Origin: Sphingobium sp.
GTDB lineage: Bacteria > Pseudomonadota > Alphaproteobacteria > Sphingomonadales > Sphingomonadaceae
Assembly: GCA_003248935.1 (NCBI GenBank)
Contig: QFQF01000015.1
Coordinates: 38,948 to 102,947 of the forward strand
DNA length: 64,000 nucleotides
Direction of reading: 5' to 3'
The notes beneath the pieces are model-generated. The model was not told the origin of the DNA. It did not search any database and saw only the letters and a list, made by a program, of their open reading frames with translations. Below are positions 24,835 to 33,760 of the stretch, in pieces; the stretch's first letter is position 1; each line of letters begins with the position of its first letter. A program made the position numbers and the translations under genes.

Positions 24835-26823
24835 TCAGCGGGACCGGATGGTGCCTCCGCTCGCATCCCTGATCGCACCCATCATCAGGTCCGCAATGAC
24901 GCGTGATCCGCCCGGCGCCAGATGGCCGTCGTCGAACTGCATGGGTTCGTTGGGCGCGGCCAGTGTTCGGCAGGCATAGCCTTCGCACAACGCCCCGATC
25001 ACGGAGAAATACGGGACGCCCGCCCGCCGTGTGACGGCCGGGAGCAGGCGGTCGGTCTCGAACACGATCGGCAGGGTGGACGCGCGGATCAGGTCCGGGT
25101 CAGCGTTCCGTTCGGCAAAGACGAGCAGCCGCGGCAGCGACACGCGATATTGTGGCACTGGCCCCGCGACGAGGACGCGCACCCCCTCCTTCCGCAACAA
25201 TGCCAGCGTCTGCGTCAGGCCCGGCATGTCCCATGGCCGCCAGTTACCGGTCAGCAGCACCAGGTCCGGCTTGTGCGCGGGCACCCACTGCGTCAGCATC
25301 CGGCGGAAGAAATGGCCGCATGGCAATGGCGTGTCCTGCGGATAAAGGATCGGCCGGCATCCGGTCATCGTCGCCTGCAGCACGTCCATATCCTGTCCGT
25401 GCGCGGACAGGCCCGGCCAGTAATGCGCGGCCATGCTGTCGCCCATGACCAGCAAGGTGGGCTTGGTCCCGCCGGGCGTCAGGCAGGCGGCCTCATCCAG
25501 CCTATCGGTCGCGCGGACGAGGAAGCAGGTGCCGCGCCGGAAGCTTTTTTCATAGTCCTGATCGGTAAAGCCGTCGATCGCCACCTGCTGCCGCGTGAAG
25601 CGGGAGGAAAGGCCATCGTCGATGGTGAGGGCGCCCGCGACGCTGAGGCTGACAGCCATCGCCGCCCCGCCGGACAGCAGCACCTTGCGCGTCGGCCAAC
25701 CGCGAGAGCCCGTGCGGAACGGCGTTTCCACGAAGCGCCAGGACAGGATGGCGAGCGCGTAGGACAAGGCGATCTCTCCCGCGATGACCAGCGGTGTCGC
25801 CCCCAGAAACAGCCACAGTTCCGCGAAGACGATCACCGGCCAGTGCCACAGGTACAACGAATAGGAGATGCGGCCGGTGAATGCCATCGGCCATAGCGAA
25901 AGCAGGCGGCCGACCGTGGTATCGGGGCCCGAGAAGATCAGCAGCGCCGCACCGAGGCAGGGGACGAGCGCCGTCGGGCCGGGGAACGGGGTCGGCGGGA
26001 AGAAGCGGACGATCGCATAGGAGATGAGGCCAAGACCGATGACGGCCAGCGCTTCGTTGATCCAGCGCACGCGCACCCGTGCCGTAAATACCGCGAGCAG
26101 GCCGCCCATGCCCAGTTCCCATACACGGGAGGGAAGCAGATAGAAGGTCGCCGAGATGTCGGCCCGCAGCATGACGATCGAGACGGCGAAGGACAGCAGG
26201 CAGACGCCGATCAACGTGGCGCGCAGCAGACCCGCGCGCGCCGTGCCGATCCACGCGAGCAGCAGCGGCCACAGGATATAGAATTGCTCCTCGATCCCCA
26301 GCGACCATGTGTGGAGCAGCGGCTTTGCGTGGGCGGCCGCGTCGAAATAGTCGACCTCGCTGTAAAACAGGATGTTGGACCCGAAGAAGGTCGTCGCCAT
26401 TACCGAATGGGCATAGCGGACCAGTTCGCCGGGCATCATGGCGAGGACGGCCACGACCGACACGATCGCCAGCATAGCGAACAATGCGGGGAAGATGCGC
26501 AGGATACGGCGACGATAGAATTCGGCGATCGAGAAGCGGCCGGCGCCGATGTCGCGCATCAATATGCCGGTGATCAGGAAGCCGGATATGATGAAGAAGA
26601 TGTCGACGCCGACATAGCCGCCGCCGAACCCCCGCACGCCCGCATGGTTGAACAGGATCGGCAGCACCGCGATTGCGCGCAGCCCGTCTATGTCGGTGCG
26701 ATAGCCGTCATGTCCCCCGGCGACCCTGCGTTTGCCCACACCATCCGACGCCATTCCGCCGGGGACAGAGGGTGGCGGCAGGGCTGCGGGCGTTGGGTCA
26801 GTCTTTGGCTCGTACGCTCGCAT
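24835..26823 (-). CDS. Two-domain acyltransferase: acyltransferase-3 plus SGNH (OatA-like)
   Basis: About 662 residues. The N-terminal half is a membrane acyltransferase-3 domain (RTDIDGLRAIAVLPILFNHAG with His, FFIISGFLITGIL, RRRILRIFPALFA, WSLGIEEQFYILWPLLL). The C-terminal half is a periplasmic SGNH domain with GDSMAAHY and a late DDGHLAP (Asp-x2-His). Proteins of this build transfer acetyl groups to peptidoglycan or to extracellular or O-antigen sugars. ATG 26823 is preferred; TTG 26853 is in frame. It stands convergent to the GT2 gene and upstream of no partner. Confidence 0.88.
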   Translation of the reverse strand: MRAYEPKTDPTPAALPPPSVPGGMASDGVGKRRVAGGHDGYRTDIDGLRAIAVLPILFNHAGVRGFGGGYVGVDIFFIISGFLITGILMRDIGAGRFSIAEFYRRRILRIFPALFAMLAIVSVVAVLAMMPGELVRYAHSVMATTFFGSNILFYSEVDYFDAAAHAKPLLHTWSLGIEEQFYILWPLLLAWIGTARAGLLRATLIGVCLLSFAVSIVMLRADISATFYLLPSRVWELGMGGLLAVFTARVRVRWINEALAVIGLGLISYAIVRFFPPTPFPGPTALVPCLGAALLIFSGPDTTVGRLLSLWPMAFTGRISYSLYLWHWPVIVFAELWLFLGATPLVIAGEIALSYALAILSWRFVETPFRTGSRGWPTRKVLLSGGAAMAVSLSVAGALTIDDGLSSRFTRQQVAIDGFTDQDYEKSFRRGTCFLVRATDRLDEAACLTPGGTKPTLLVMGDSMAAHYWPGLSAHGQDMDVLQATMTGCRPILYPQDTPLPCGHFFRRMLTQWVPAHKPDLVLLTGNWRPWDMPGLTQTLALLRKEGVRVLVAGPVPQYRVSLPRLLVFAERNADPDLIRASTLPIVFETDRLLPAVTRRAGVPYFSVIGALCEGYACRTLAAPNEPMQFDDGHLAPGGSRVIADLMMGAIRDASGGTIRSR

Positions 26824-26930
26824 GCATCGCTCTGTTACCTTGCACTGCAACAAGCCTAGCAGCCGTCCCCCCGCGCCACAATGCCGCCCGGCCCCTTATG
26901 CCGCACGACAGCCTCCGGCGGTGCCCTTGA

Positions 26931-28259
26931 TCAGATCGAGTCCGCCAGCTTGATCAGGCTGAAATCGTCGAAATCGCTGGTCTGTCCGGCGGTGCCGAGC
27001 GCCTGGGTCGCTATCGCGTAATGCGTAGCCTGGGTCGCGATCACGACATGCGCATTATAGCCCGCTTCGTTCGTCACGGGCGACAGCGCAGGCGCGGGTG
27101 TGGAGATCGACCCGTTGCTGGCGCTGGTGAGGCCGATGCTGGCCATCCCCTGCGAAGCGGCGGGCGTGGATGTCTCGCTGGCCGAGAGCAGATAGACAGC
27201 ACCGGCCTGGGTCGAGACGCCCTGAAGACAGCGCCCATCGGCGCTGGCGCTGCGCGTCATCCGCATGATGCCGGGCGCGCTCCACGCGATGCCCGAAGGG
27301 TTGTGGGTGGCCGTCCAGCCGGACAGATCGCTGGCAAAGCCGCCATTGCCGAGGAGGTTGGTAGGAAAACTGCTCGCGCCCGTTGCACCGGCCTCGAACG
27401 TCACGGTCCAGACGAGATTGACCTTTGTGCCCAGCGTGCCGTTCGTCCCCTCGAAATACAGCTTCGAACGTCCGCCGGTCCGGACGATCTTGGTGCGGCG
27501 GAAATTGGGCTGACCCGGTATGTTGGCGACGGTCCGGATCGCACGGCCATTATCCGTCCGCCGCATCCTTACGCTGAAGGCGTTGCCGATATAGGTTGTG
27601 CCGACCTGCACGGGCAGGGCCATGTCCTGCGATCCGCCCGACAGGCGGATGCTCGCCTCGTCATAGGCGCCGCTGCCGATCACCATGCCCATGAACACGG
27701 TGGAAAAGGATGCCGCGCTTGCGCTGGTGGCGCAGTGAAAAGCGAGTGCGCCGTCGGAGGAGCGCACCGTGACGGTGAACTCCATCGTGTAGCTGTTGCC
27801 GCCGGAAGTGACCGTTGAGCTGTGGAACAGGCTGAACTGGCTGCCGCTGGCGGCCTGTGCCGGGTCGACGGCGACCCCGTCCAGCCGGACCGCTTCTGCG
27901 GTCAGCGCCTCTCCGCCATGGTAGGAACCGCCATATTTGCCGTTGGCGGTGAATTGCAGGGCATAGTCCTGTGCACCGGTGTCGTCGGAATAGACGAAGC
28001 GCCCCGCGTCCGTCGGGCTGCTGTCGAAGGCAGGTAACTCGGCGGTGCCGATATAGCGCCACGGCGCATAGGGCGCACCGGTGTCCACACTGTCCGATCC
28101 GCCCAGATTGCGCACGAAATGATGGGCGAAGGCGGTGCCGCGATCGCTGCGCGCAATGAGGTAGAAGCTGCTTGCCGTATCGGGGGCGATGCGCTGACGC
28201 ACGGGACCGAGTGTCAGGGCGCGGGCGGCGACACCGCCATGGGCTCCGGAAGTCTTCAT
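26931..28259 (-). CDS. Probable gene-transfer-agent head-spike fibre (GhsB-like) with carbohydrate-binding-like C-terminus
   Basis: 442 residues, beta-rich, Gly/Ser/Thr-rich, no signal peptide. The N-terminal third has an adapter-like start (ALTLGPVRQRIAPDTASSFYLIARS), the centre is beta-strand-rich, and the C-terminal part from about residue 300 (NLLGNGGFASDLSGWTATHN) resembles the CBM4_9/fibre-tip type of carbohydrate-binding module. It starts six bases after the spike-base-like gene on the same strand. In Rhodobacter capsulatus the head-spike pair ghsA-ghsB lies outside the main gene-transfer-agent cluster and the spikes bind capsule. The fibre assignment rests mainly on this neighbour. 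A phage tail fibre is the alternative. Confidence 0.6.
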   Translation of the reverse strand: MKTSGAHGGVAARALTLGPVRQRIAPDTASSFYLIARSDRGTAFAHHFVRNLGGSDSVDTGAPYAPWRYIGTAELPAFDSSPTDAGRFVYSDDTGAQDYALQFTANGKYGGSYHGGEALTAEAVRLDGVAVDPAQAASGSQFSLFHSSTVTSGGNSYTMEFTVTVRSSDGALAFHCATSASAASFSTVFMGMVIGSGAYDEASIRLSGGSQDMALPVQVGTTYIGNAFSVRMRRTDNGRAIRTVANIPGQPNFRRTKIVRTGGRSKLYFEGTNGTLGTKVNLVWTVTFEAGATGASSFPTNLLGNGGFASDLSGWTATHNPSGIAWSAPGIMRMTRSASADGRCLQGVSTQAGAVYLLSASETSTPAASQGMASIGLTSASNGSISTPAPALSPVTNEAGYNAHVVIATQATHYAIATQALGTAGQTSDFDDFSLIKLADSI

Positions 28260-28264
28260 GGGTT

Positions 28265-28531
28265 TCAGGCCTCCGCGACGAGGTCGGAGGCGGTCGTGCC
28301 TGTGGCCCGCACATATTGCGCGCGTACCGCGATGTAGCTCGCGTCCGGCAGGTTGCGGTAGGTGACGTCGGCGCTTGCCCCGACGCCGCGCAACGTCACA
28401 TGCCCGCCCGTGCCGACATAGATGCCCTTGGGAATGGAGGGCAGGGGGCTCGCGTCGCTGGGTATGATCGCGAACGGTGCGCGGGACGGCGCGTGGGCGC
28501 TGTCACTGAAATCCTGAAGGCTGTCTGGCAT
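28265..28531 (-). CDS. Spike base protein, RCAP_rcc01079 (GhsA)-like
   Basis: 88 residues. The pattern APSRAPFAIIPSDASPLPSIPKGIYVGTGGHVTLRG, then YRNLPDASYIAVRAQYVRATGTTASDLVAEA, matches what I know of the gene-transfer-agent/phage spike base family named after Rcc01079: a small beta-sandwich with a YVGTGG turn and a C-terminal ATGTTA-D segment. The ATG at 28531 with GGGG six bases upstream is preferred over a TTG at 28543. It precedes the fibre-like gene by five bases. No capsid, portal, terminase or tail gene lies in the window. Confidence 0.78.
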   Translation of the reverse strand: MPDSLQDFSDSAHAPSRAPFAIIPSDASPLPSIPKGIYVGTGGHVTLRGVGASADVTYRNLPDASYIAVRAQYVRATGTTASDLVAEA

Positions 28532-28646
28532 GGGAACCCCCAATCGTTGGCGGCGAGGATGCCGCGCGAATCGATTTGTTCCCTATATGTTCGGAAAAAT
28601 GGTGTAGGACAGCCCTATCTCTTGGCGCCGTCAGTATAGCAGGCTG

Positions 28647-29447
28647 TCAGGCGGTAGCGCGTTCGCTGGTTTCAAGCGCGACAAGTGCGGCGTCGGTGGT
28701 GGAGATCGTCCATTGCTGGTTGCCCTCCAGCCCGAGCGCGGTCAGGCAGCCGGTGCGATAGCAGGCCGTATCGACGCCGATCCTGTTCGAATTGAACGTG
28801 ACCATGTCGCTCTCACTGTGCCCGTGGACGACAACGGCCTCGTGCCGCCGCCAGCTGCTGAGGAACGGCTCGCGAATCCACAGCAGATCGTCCTCGGTCT
28901 GAGCATGTAGCGGAACGCCCGGCCGGATTCCGGCATGAGCGAAGAAATAGTCGCCCTCCCGGTGGGAGAGCGGCAGCTCCGACACCCATTGCGCGATGGG
29001 CCGCGGAATGGCAGCGCGAAACGCGTCGAGCAGATCCCACTGATAGCGCTCGCCGCGATGGGCGTTCTGGACCAGCTTCGGGTCGACGCCCCAGCTCAAC
29101 ATGGTCCAGGCACCGCCGAAGTCCATCCAGAAACGCAATGCGCTGAGATCGCCGTTCAGCGAATCGCACATGGCCTTCTCATGATTGCCCTTCAGGCAGA
29201 CGACCCCGTCATAATCGCGAAGGTCATAGAGCAGGCGGCAAACATCGGCGGATTGCCGGCCGCGATCAATCATGTCCCCGAGAAAGATAATTCGTGTCTT
29301 CTTGGCTTCGCGCCCGAGAGAATCGCGTTCGATCAACTGGAACAGCCCGGCCAGTTCCTTGAAGCAGCCGTGCACGTCACCGACCGCATAGACTCGCAAG
29401 CCCTCGGTCATCTTGGGTGCTTTTCTGCCGATTCGGAAATAGCCCAT
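28647..29447 (-). CDS. Serine/threonine protein phosphatase-like metallophosphoesterase
   Basis: 266 residues with the full PP1/PP2A-type metal motifs: GDVHG (near residue 23), GDMIDRG (near 56) and GNHE (near 88), then two later histidines (FAHAG, VVHGH). This matches PrpA/PrpB and ApaH-like bacterial phosphatases. Substrate unknown. ATG 29447 overlaps the start region of the divergent queC transcript; an internal ATG at 29411 is also possible. The spike genes follow 104 bases downstream, with no evidence of a shared role. Confidence 0.88.
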   Translation of the reverse strand: MGYFRIGRKAPKMTEGLRVYAVGDVHGCFKELAGLFQLIERDSLGREAKKTRIIFLGDMIDRGRQSADVCRLLYDLRDYDGVVCLKGNHEKAMCDSLNGDLSALRFWMDFGGAWTMLSWGVDPKLVQNAHRGERYQWDLLDAFRAAIPRPIAQWVSELPLSHREGDYFFAHAGIRPGVPLHAQTEDDLLWIREPFLSSWRRHEAVVVHGHSESDMVTFNSNRIGVDTACYRTGCLTALGLEGNQQWTISTTDAALVALETSERATA

Positions 29448-29611
29448 ATCCTTTGTGTATCATGCGGTCGACGCGCGACAAAGCGTTGCTAGGGCGGGGC
29501 AGGCTCCCAACGGCGCGCGGGAAGGTCGTTTCGCCGCCGCTACGGTCAGCTTGGTCGGATCGGACGGGCTTACGCTTGCGTCGGGGGGGCAGCGGCGTTA
29601 GCGCGAGGGCC

Positions 29612-30304
29612 ATGGTTTCTTCCGGTAACAAGTCCGCTGTCGTTCTCCTGTCCGGCGGTCTCGATTCGATGGTGTCCGCCGCTCTGGCGCGGGAGGCGGG
29701 CTATCGCCTCTTCGCCCTTACGATCGACTATAATCAGCGCCATCGTGTCGAGATCAGCGCCGCTACGCGTATTGCGGACGCAATGAACGCGATTTCGCAC
29801 ATCGTCCTGCCGCTCGACCTGACGGCATTTGGAGGGTCGGCGCTGACCGCCGATATCGCGGTGCCAAAGGGTGGCGTGGGCGATGATATACCAGTGACCT
29901 ATGTGCCCGCGCGCAACACGATCTTCCTGGCGCTCACGCTCGGACTGGCGGAGGCGGCCGGCGCGAGCGACATTTTCATCGGCGTCAACGCGCTCGATTA
30001 TTCGGGCTATCCCGACTGCCGTCCGGAGTTCATCGCCGCGTTCCAGGCGCTGGCGTCGCTTGCCACCAAGGCCGGGGTCGAGGGGCATGCGCCACGGATC
30101 AATGCGCCGCTCCAGCACATGACGAAGGCGGATATCGTGCGGGAGGCCTATCGGCTGGGCATCGACACCGGCCTTTCGTGGTCGTGCTATGATCCGACAC
30201 CGTCGGGCGAGCATTGCGGCCTGTGCGACAGCTGCCGTCTGCGTGCGAAGGGCTATCAGGAAGCCGGGCTTCCCGATCCGACCCGCTACGCACAAAAGCC
30301 CTGA
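29612..30304 (+). CDS. queC: 7-cyano-7-deazaguanine (preQ0) synthase QueC
   Basis: Converts 7-carboxy-7-deazaguanine to preQ0 with ATP and ammonia in queuosine synthesis. The PP-loop LLSGGLDSM is at about residues 13-21, and the zinc site is C-terminal: SWSCYDPTPSGEHCGLCDSC gives Cys-x8-Cys-x2-Cys-x2-Cys. The frame extends upstream to 29417, but the ATG at 29612 with GCGAGGGC before it gives the standard 230-residue length. queE follows 12 bases later. Confidence 0.95.
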   Translation: MVSSGNKSAVVLLSGGLDSMVSAALAREAGYRLFALTIDYNQRHRVEISAATRIADAMNAISHIVLPLDLTAFGGSALTADIAVPKGGVGDDIPVTYVPARNTIFLALTLGLAEAAGASDIFIGVNALDYSGYPDCRPEFIAAFQALASLATKAGVEGHAPRINAPLQHMTKADIVREAYRLGIDTGLSWSCYDPTPSGEHCGLCDSCRLRAKGYQEAGLPDPTRYAQKP

Positions 30305-30316
30305 GGGGGTGGCACC

Positions 30317-30949
30317 ATGGCCTATTCGGTCAAGGAGATGTTCCTGACGTTACAGGGGGAGGGGGTGCGCGCCGGGCGCCGTGCCGTCTTCATCCGCTTT
30401 GCCGGATGCAATCTCTGGTCAGGGCGGGAGCAGGACCGCGCGAAGGCCGTCTGCCGCTTCTGCGACACCGATTTCGTCGGCATCGATGGCGATGGCGGCG
30501 GCCGGTTTGCGCGGGCGGCTGAACTGGCCGCGGCGGCGGCGCGCTTCTGGGGTGAAGGGAGAGCCGAACGCTATGTCGTGCTGACGGGCGGCGAGCCGAT
30601 GCTGCAGGTTGACGGCGCGCTGGTCGACGCCCTGCATGCCGAGGGGTTCGAGATCGCGATGGAGACCAACGGCACCTTGCCGGTCCATCCCGGCATCGAC
30701 TGGGTCTGCGTCAGCCCGAAGGCCGGGAGTACCGTCGTCCAGCAGACGGGCAATGAGCTGAAGCTGGTGTGGCCGCAACCGGGCAGCGATGTCGCCGCCA
30801 TGGAGCAATGGGCCTTCGACAATTTGCTGGTTCAGCCGCTCGACGATGCGAACGGGCCCGACAATGCGCGCGCCGCGGTCGATTTCGTTCTTGATCGGCC
30901 GAAATGGCGGCTGACGTTACAGGGGCACAAATATCTCGGCCTCAGATAG
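30317..30949 (+). CDS. queE: 7-carboxy-7-deazaguanine synthase QueE
   Basis: Radical-SAM enzyme making 7-carboxy-7-deazaguanine from 6-carboxytetrahydropterin. The [4Fe-4S] site has the QueE variant spacing Cys-x14-Cys-x2-Cys (FAGCN...AVCRFCDTD, near residues 30-50) instead of Cx3Cx2C. LTGGEPMLQ is the SAM-contacting GGE motif. 210 residues, usual for this subfamily. It forms an operon with queC; queD is not in the window. Confidence 0.94.
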   Translation: MAYSVKEMFLTLQGEGVRAGRRAVFIRFAGCNLWSGREQDRAKAVCRFCDTDFVGIDGDGGGRFARAAELAAAAARFWGEGRAERYVVLTGGEPMLQVDGALVDALHAEGFEIAMETNGTLPVHPGIDWVCVSPKAGSTVVQQTGNELKLVWPQPGSDVAAMEQWAFDNLLVQPLDDANGPDNARAAVDFVLDRPKWRLTLQGHKYLGLR

Positions 30950-30984
30950 CGGCCGTGCCACCCGCTGCTGATGGGGCGTATCCC

Positions 30985-31680
30985 TCAGCCGAGTGGCTTC
31001 GGCGTCTTCGCTTCCGTTTCCCAGCGATCCTTGCAGCTGGTCAGCAGGGCGTCACCCTTCTTCTTGTTGGCTTTCCAGCAGTTGTCCTCAAGCGACGGCA
31101 TGCTGGTCTCGAAGCCGTGGCCCACCGCGCCGAAGAACTGCTCGCCCGAGAGGACCAGCGCTTTTTTCAGCTCGCCCATGCGCTTTTGCGCGACCTCGTA
31201 CAGCCTGCCCTTGTCGGCGAAGATCGCATCGCGTCCGATCGATCCGGCCACCTGGCAGAAGCCGCGCTGCGCCTGCACCGTGGAGAAGGCCGAATAGATA
31301 CGCGTGCCGTACTGGTCGAGCGCCATCTGGCCGGGTTTGCCCTTGCCTGCGGTCCGCTGAAAGTAGGTGCCGAGCGTCTTGAACGAATTGGCCAGTTCGT
31401 CGTCATGATGGGCGATCATGGCGTTGTAGTTGCTCGTGGTGAGCAAAGTCGGCTCGAAATCGCACTGGAGCGCCGCGACGTTGAGGGCGGCGCGCAGGTT
31501 CCAAACGAGGCCGGCGCGCAGTTCTTCCGGCGTCGCGCCGGGCAGGTTCAGCATGCCTGGTTCCGCGCCGGTCACCGGCGGCGTCGACAAATCAGGCGGG
31601 TTCCAGAACAGCTGTGCGCTGGCTGGCTGGGCCATCGCCGCCAATGCCGGAAGGAGGAACAGGGCGGCTGAAAGTCTCAC
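30985..31680 (-). CDS. Exported protein of unknown function
   Basis: 231 residues. A clear signal peptide (hydrophobic LSAALFLLPALAAMAQPASA, cleavage after ASA) leads a mostly helical mature part with four cysteines (LQCDF, GFCQV, DNCWK, TSCKD) that could form two disulfides. The GTG start at 31680 is chosen because AGGA is 8 bases upstream and it places the signal peptide at the N-terminus; the frame continues upstream. No family is recognised. It is convergent with queE. Confidence 0.7.
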   Translation of the reverse strand: MRLSAALFLLPALAAMAQPASAQLFWNPPDLSTPPVTGAEPGMLNLPGATPEELRAGLVWNLRAALNVAALQCDFEPTLLTTSNYNAMIAHHDDELANSFKTLGTYFQRTAGKGKPGQMALDQYGTRIYSAFSTVQAQRGFCQVAGSIGRDAIFADKGRLYEVAQKRMGELKKALVLSGEQFFGAVGHGFETSMPSLEDNCWKANKKKGDALLTSCKDRWETEAKTPKPLG

Positions 31681-31827
31681 GGCAGTTGTCCTGGCTTGTG
31701 ATTGCTTGGGCCGACAGGGCCCGGGCCGGTCACCGGGGGCATAGCACGGAGCCTTGCGCGGCATCGGCCTTGTCGATGGATCGACCTGTACCGGCGATGA
31801 ATCGACCAGTCTGGGTCGGGGCTCGAT

Positions 31828-32133
31828 CTATTGATCGGATACGACTTCCGCGTCGCCTTCGGCAGGGGCGGACGTATCCTCGGCCTTCTTTGCGAGCGTC
31901 GCCTTGGCGGCGCTGGCGTTGCCGGACATGGGAGCCATCGCGGTGCCCTCCGCCCGGACGCCGTCGAGGTCGGTCATCGCGTCAGTGGTCGTGCCGTCGA
32001 CGACCTCCATATCCTTCATCGTAACCGTGTTACCGGTGCCTTCGCCGCTCTTGCCGCAAGCGGTCACCGCAAGTGCCAGCAACAGCGGCGTGACGGACCG
32101 GCGGATCAGCACAGTAATGGAGGGTTGCGACAT
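31828..32133 (-). CDS. Small lipoprotein, unknown function
   Basis: About 101 residues. The N-terminus ends in a lipobox LAVTAC-GK (near residue 26), so the mature protein would be lipid-anchored. The rest is short, acidic and low-complexity (VTMKDMEVVDGTTTDAMTDLDG, then Ala/Lys/Glu-rich). It lies downstream of lipB on the same strand, 75 bases away. The ATG at 32133 (MSQPS) is preferred over 32145. Confidence 0.65.
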   Translation of the reverse strand: MSQPSITVLIRRSVTPLLLALAVTACGKSGEGTGNTVTMKDMEVVDGTTTDAMTDLDGVRAEGTAMAPMSGNASAAKATLAKKAEDTSAPAEGDAEVVSDQ

Positions 32134-32208
32134 TCTGTTCTCCAAACGGAACCCCTTGGGGGGTCTCTCCCGGCTTGGCCGAAAGGTTAACGGGGCGCAA
32201 GCGCCTGT

Positions 32209-32871
32209 TCAGCGATTTGCGCCGCAGCGGCCAAGCCGAGCGATAAAGCCGGGAAAATTTCGTTTCAAGGCCGTATCGAATTCCGCCATGTTTGCATCGA
32301 TGCCGAGCGCACGCAGGCTGGTCACCGGAAACGCGCTGATGCCGCAGGGCACGATGCCTGCGAAATGCGAAAGGTCGGGATCGATGTTGACCGAAAAGCC
32401 GTGCAACGTCACCCATTTGCGGACACGGATACCGATGGCGCCGATCTTCGCCTCGCGCCCCTCCAGATCGTCGGTCCATATGCCGATGCGACCTGGCGCG
32501 CGGCGGGCATCGACCCCGAAATCGGCAAGAGTGTCGATCACCCATCCCTCAAGATGATGGACGAAGTTGCGGATATCCTTGCCCCGCGAGCCGAGGTCGA
32601 TGTTCAGATAGCCGACGCGTTGTCCAGGTCCGTGATAGGTATAGCGTCCGCCGCGTCCGGCATCATAGACCGGGAAGCGCCGGTCGAGCATCTCCGCCGG
32701 GTCCGCGCTCGTGCCGGCGGTGTAGAGCGGGGGATGCTCGATCAGCCAGACGCGCTCTCCCGCTTCCCCCACCGCGATCGCCGCAGCCCGCTGTTCCATG
32801 GCGGCCAGCGCTTCGGGATAGGAAAGGGGCGCCTGCTCCACGCGCCATTCGATCATCTCGGTCTCGCTCAT
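32209..32871 (-). CDS. lipB: Lipoyl(octanoyl) transferase LipB
   Basis: Transfers octanoate from acyl carrier protein to lipoyl domains of 2-oxoacid dehydrogenases. Family marks are EHPPLYTAGTSA, RGGRYTYHGPGQRVGYLNIDL, KIGAIGIRVRKWVTLHGFSVN with the conserved Lys, and GIVPCGI with the catalytic Cys. ATG at 32871 gives 220 residues, normal for alphaproteobacteria; upstream sequence in frame does not look coding. The divergent membrane-protein gene starts 89 bases away, so the gap holds both promoters. Confidence 0.95.
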   Translation of the reverse strand: MSETEMIEWRVEQAPLSYPEALAAMEQRAAAIAVGEAGERVWLIEHPPLYTAGTSADPAEMLDRRFPVYDAGRGGRYTYHGPGQRVGYLNIDLGSRGKDIRNFVHHLEGWVIDTLADFGVDARRAPGRIGIWTDDLEGREAKIGAIGIRVRKWVTLHGFSVNIDPDLSHFAGIVPCGISAFPVTSLRALGIDANMAEFDTALKRNFPGFIARLGRCGANR

Positions 32872-32960
32872 CGGCGCTTCCTTGACTTGCCGGAAGTGAG
32901 GGATCAAGTCTGCCGTCGGCCAAACGGCTGCATTCGTGATCCGGGGTTTGAGTTTAAGAT

Positions 32961-33755
32961 ATGGCGTCACTGTCCATCGGCAAGGCATGGGAGGACAGCG
33001 TGGCCTTCGTGCGGCGTGAATGGGAGTTGCTGTCCCTCGTCGCCCTGTTGTTCATGACGATCCCCAGCATCATCCTGCAGCAGATGGTGCCTCCGGAGCT
33101 TGTCCAGTGGGCGAGCCAGCGCAAGGGTGACCTGCCTCCGCTGCCGGCCGACTTCGTACTTGGCATGGGCATTTGCCTGCTCGTCACCGCGTTCGGCAGT
33201 CTCGCATTGTTTGCGCTGGCGCTGCGGCCGGGCATCAGCGCGGGAGAGGCGTTGCGATTGGGCGTTGCGCGCCTGCCCGCATTTCTGGGATCGATGCTGG
33301 TGATGACGGGTATCTTCGCCGCCGCGATCCTGCTTCTTGCGGTGCCGATCGCGGTGCTGGCGATGGTCTCGCGGATCGCGGGTGGGCTGGCCGTAACCTT
33401 CGGAACGGCGATGCTTTTCGGTTTCATCGGCTATGCGAGCATTCGCCTGCTGTTGCTCAATCCGGTCGTGCTGGACCGGCCGGAAGGGCCACTTGGCCTT
33501 CTGCGCCGGGCCTGGCGGCTTTCGCAGGGGCACTTCCTGCGGCTCTTTGCCTTCTTCATCGTTTTCTCGTTGGTCACCCTTGTCGTGTCGGAGGCCGCGC
33601 GCATCGTGCTTGGGTCGATCGGCGGGCTGGTGGGCGGCGCGGGCGCTTCCGTCGCTATCGGGAACATCGCCTCGACCATCGCGACCACCGCCGTTCAGGT
33701 ATATGGTATTGCCATGCTGTCCCGTATCTATCGGCAACTCGACCCCGGGCGGTAA
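32961..33755 (+). CDS. Multi-pass membrane protein, GPDPase_memb/YciC-like
   Basis: 264 residues with about six membrane segments. The N-terminal soluble tip SIGKAWEDSVAFVRREWELLSLVALLFM and the middle RRAWRLSQGHFLRLFAFF resemble membrane domains of the glycerophosphoryl-diester-phosphodiesterase-membrane/YciC group. No catalytic motif is visible. Function unknown. Divergent from lipB and convergent with the next gene, with a gap of five bases. Confidence 0.7.
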   Translation: MASLSIGKAWEDSVAFVRREWELLSLVALLFMTIPSIILQQMVPPELVQWASQRKGDLPPLPADFVLGMGICLLVTAFGSLALFALALRPGISAGEALRLGVARLPAFLGSMLVMTGIFAAAILLLAVPIAVLAMVSRIAGGLAVTFGTAMLFGFIGYASIRLLLLNPVVLDRPEGPLGLLRRAWRLSQGHFLRLFAFFIVFSLVTLVVSEAARIVLGSIGGLVGGAGASVAIGNIASTIATTAVQVYGIAMLSRIYRQLDPGR

Positions 33756-33760
33756 CGTGG

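Noticed and set aside
26931..28531. Idea that the spike-like genes belong to a resident prophage
   Set aside because: No terminase, portal, capsid, tail, integrase or attachment site lies on either side; neighbours are a polysaccharide acyltransferase and a housekeeping phosphatase.
29450..29611. preQ1 riboswitch before queC
   Set aside because: No preQ1-I type short hairpin plus A-rich tail close to the start could be seen.
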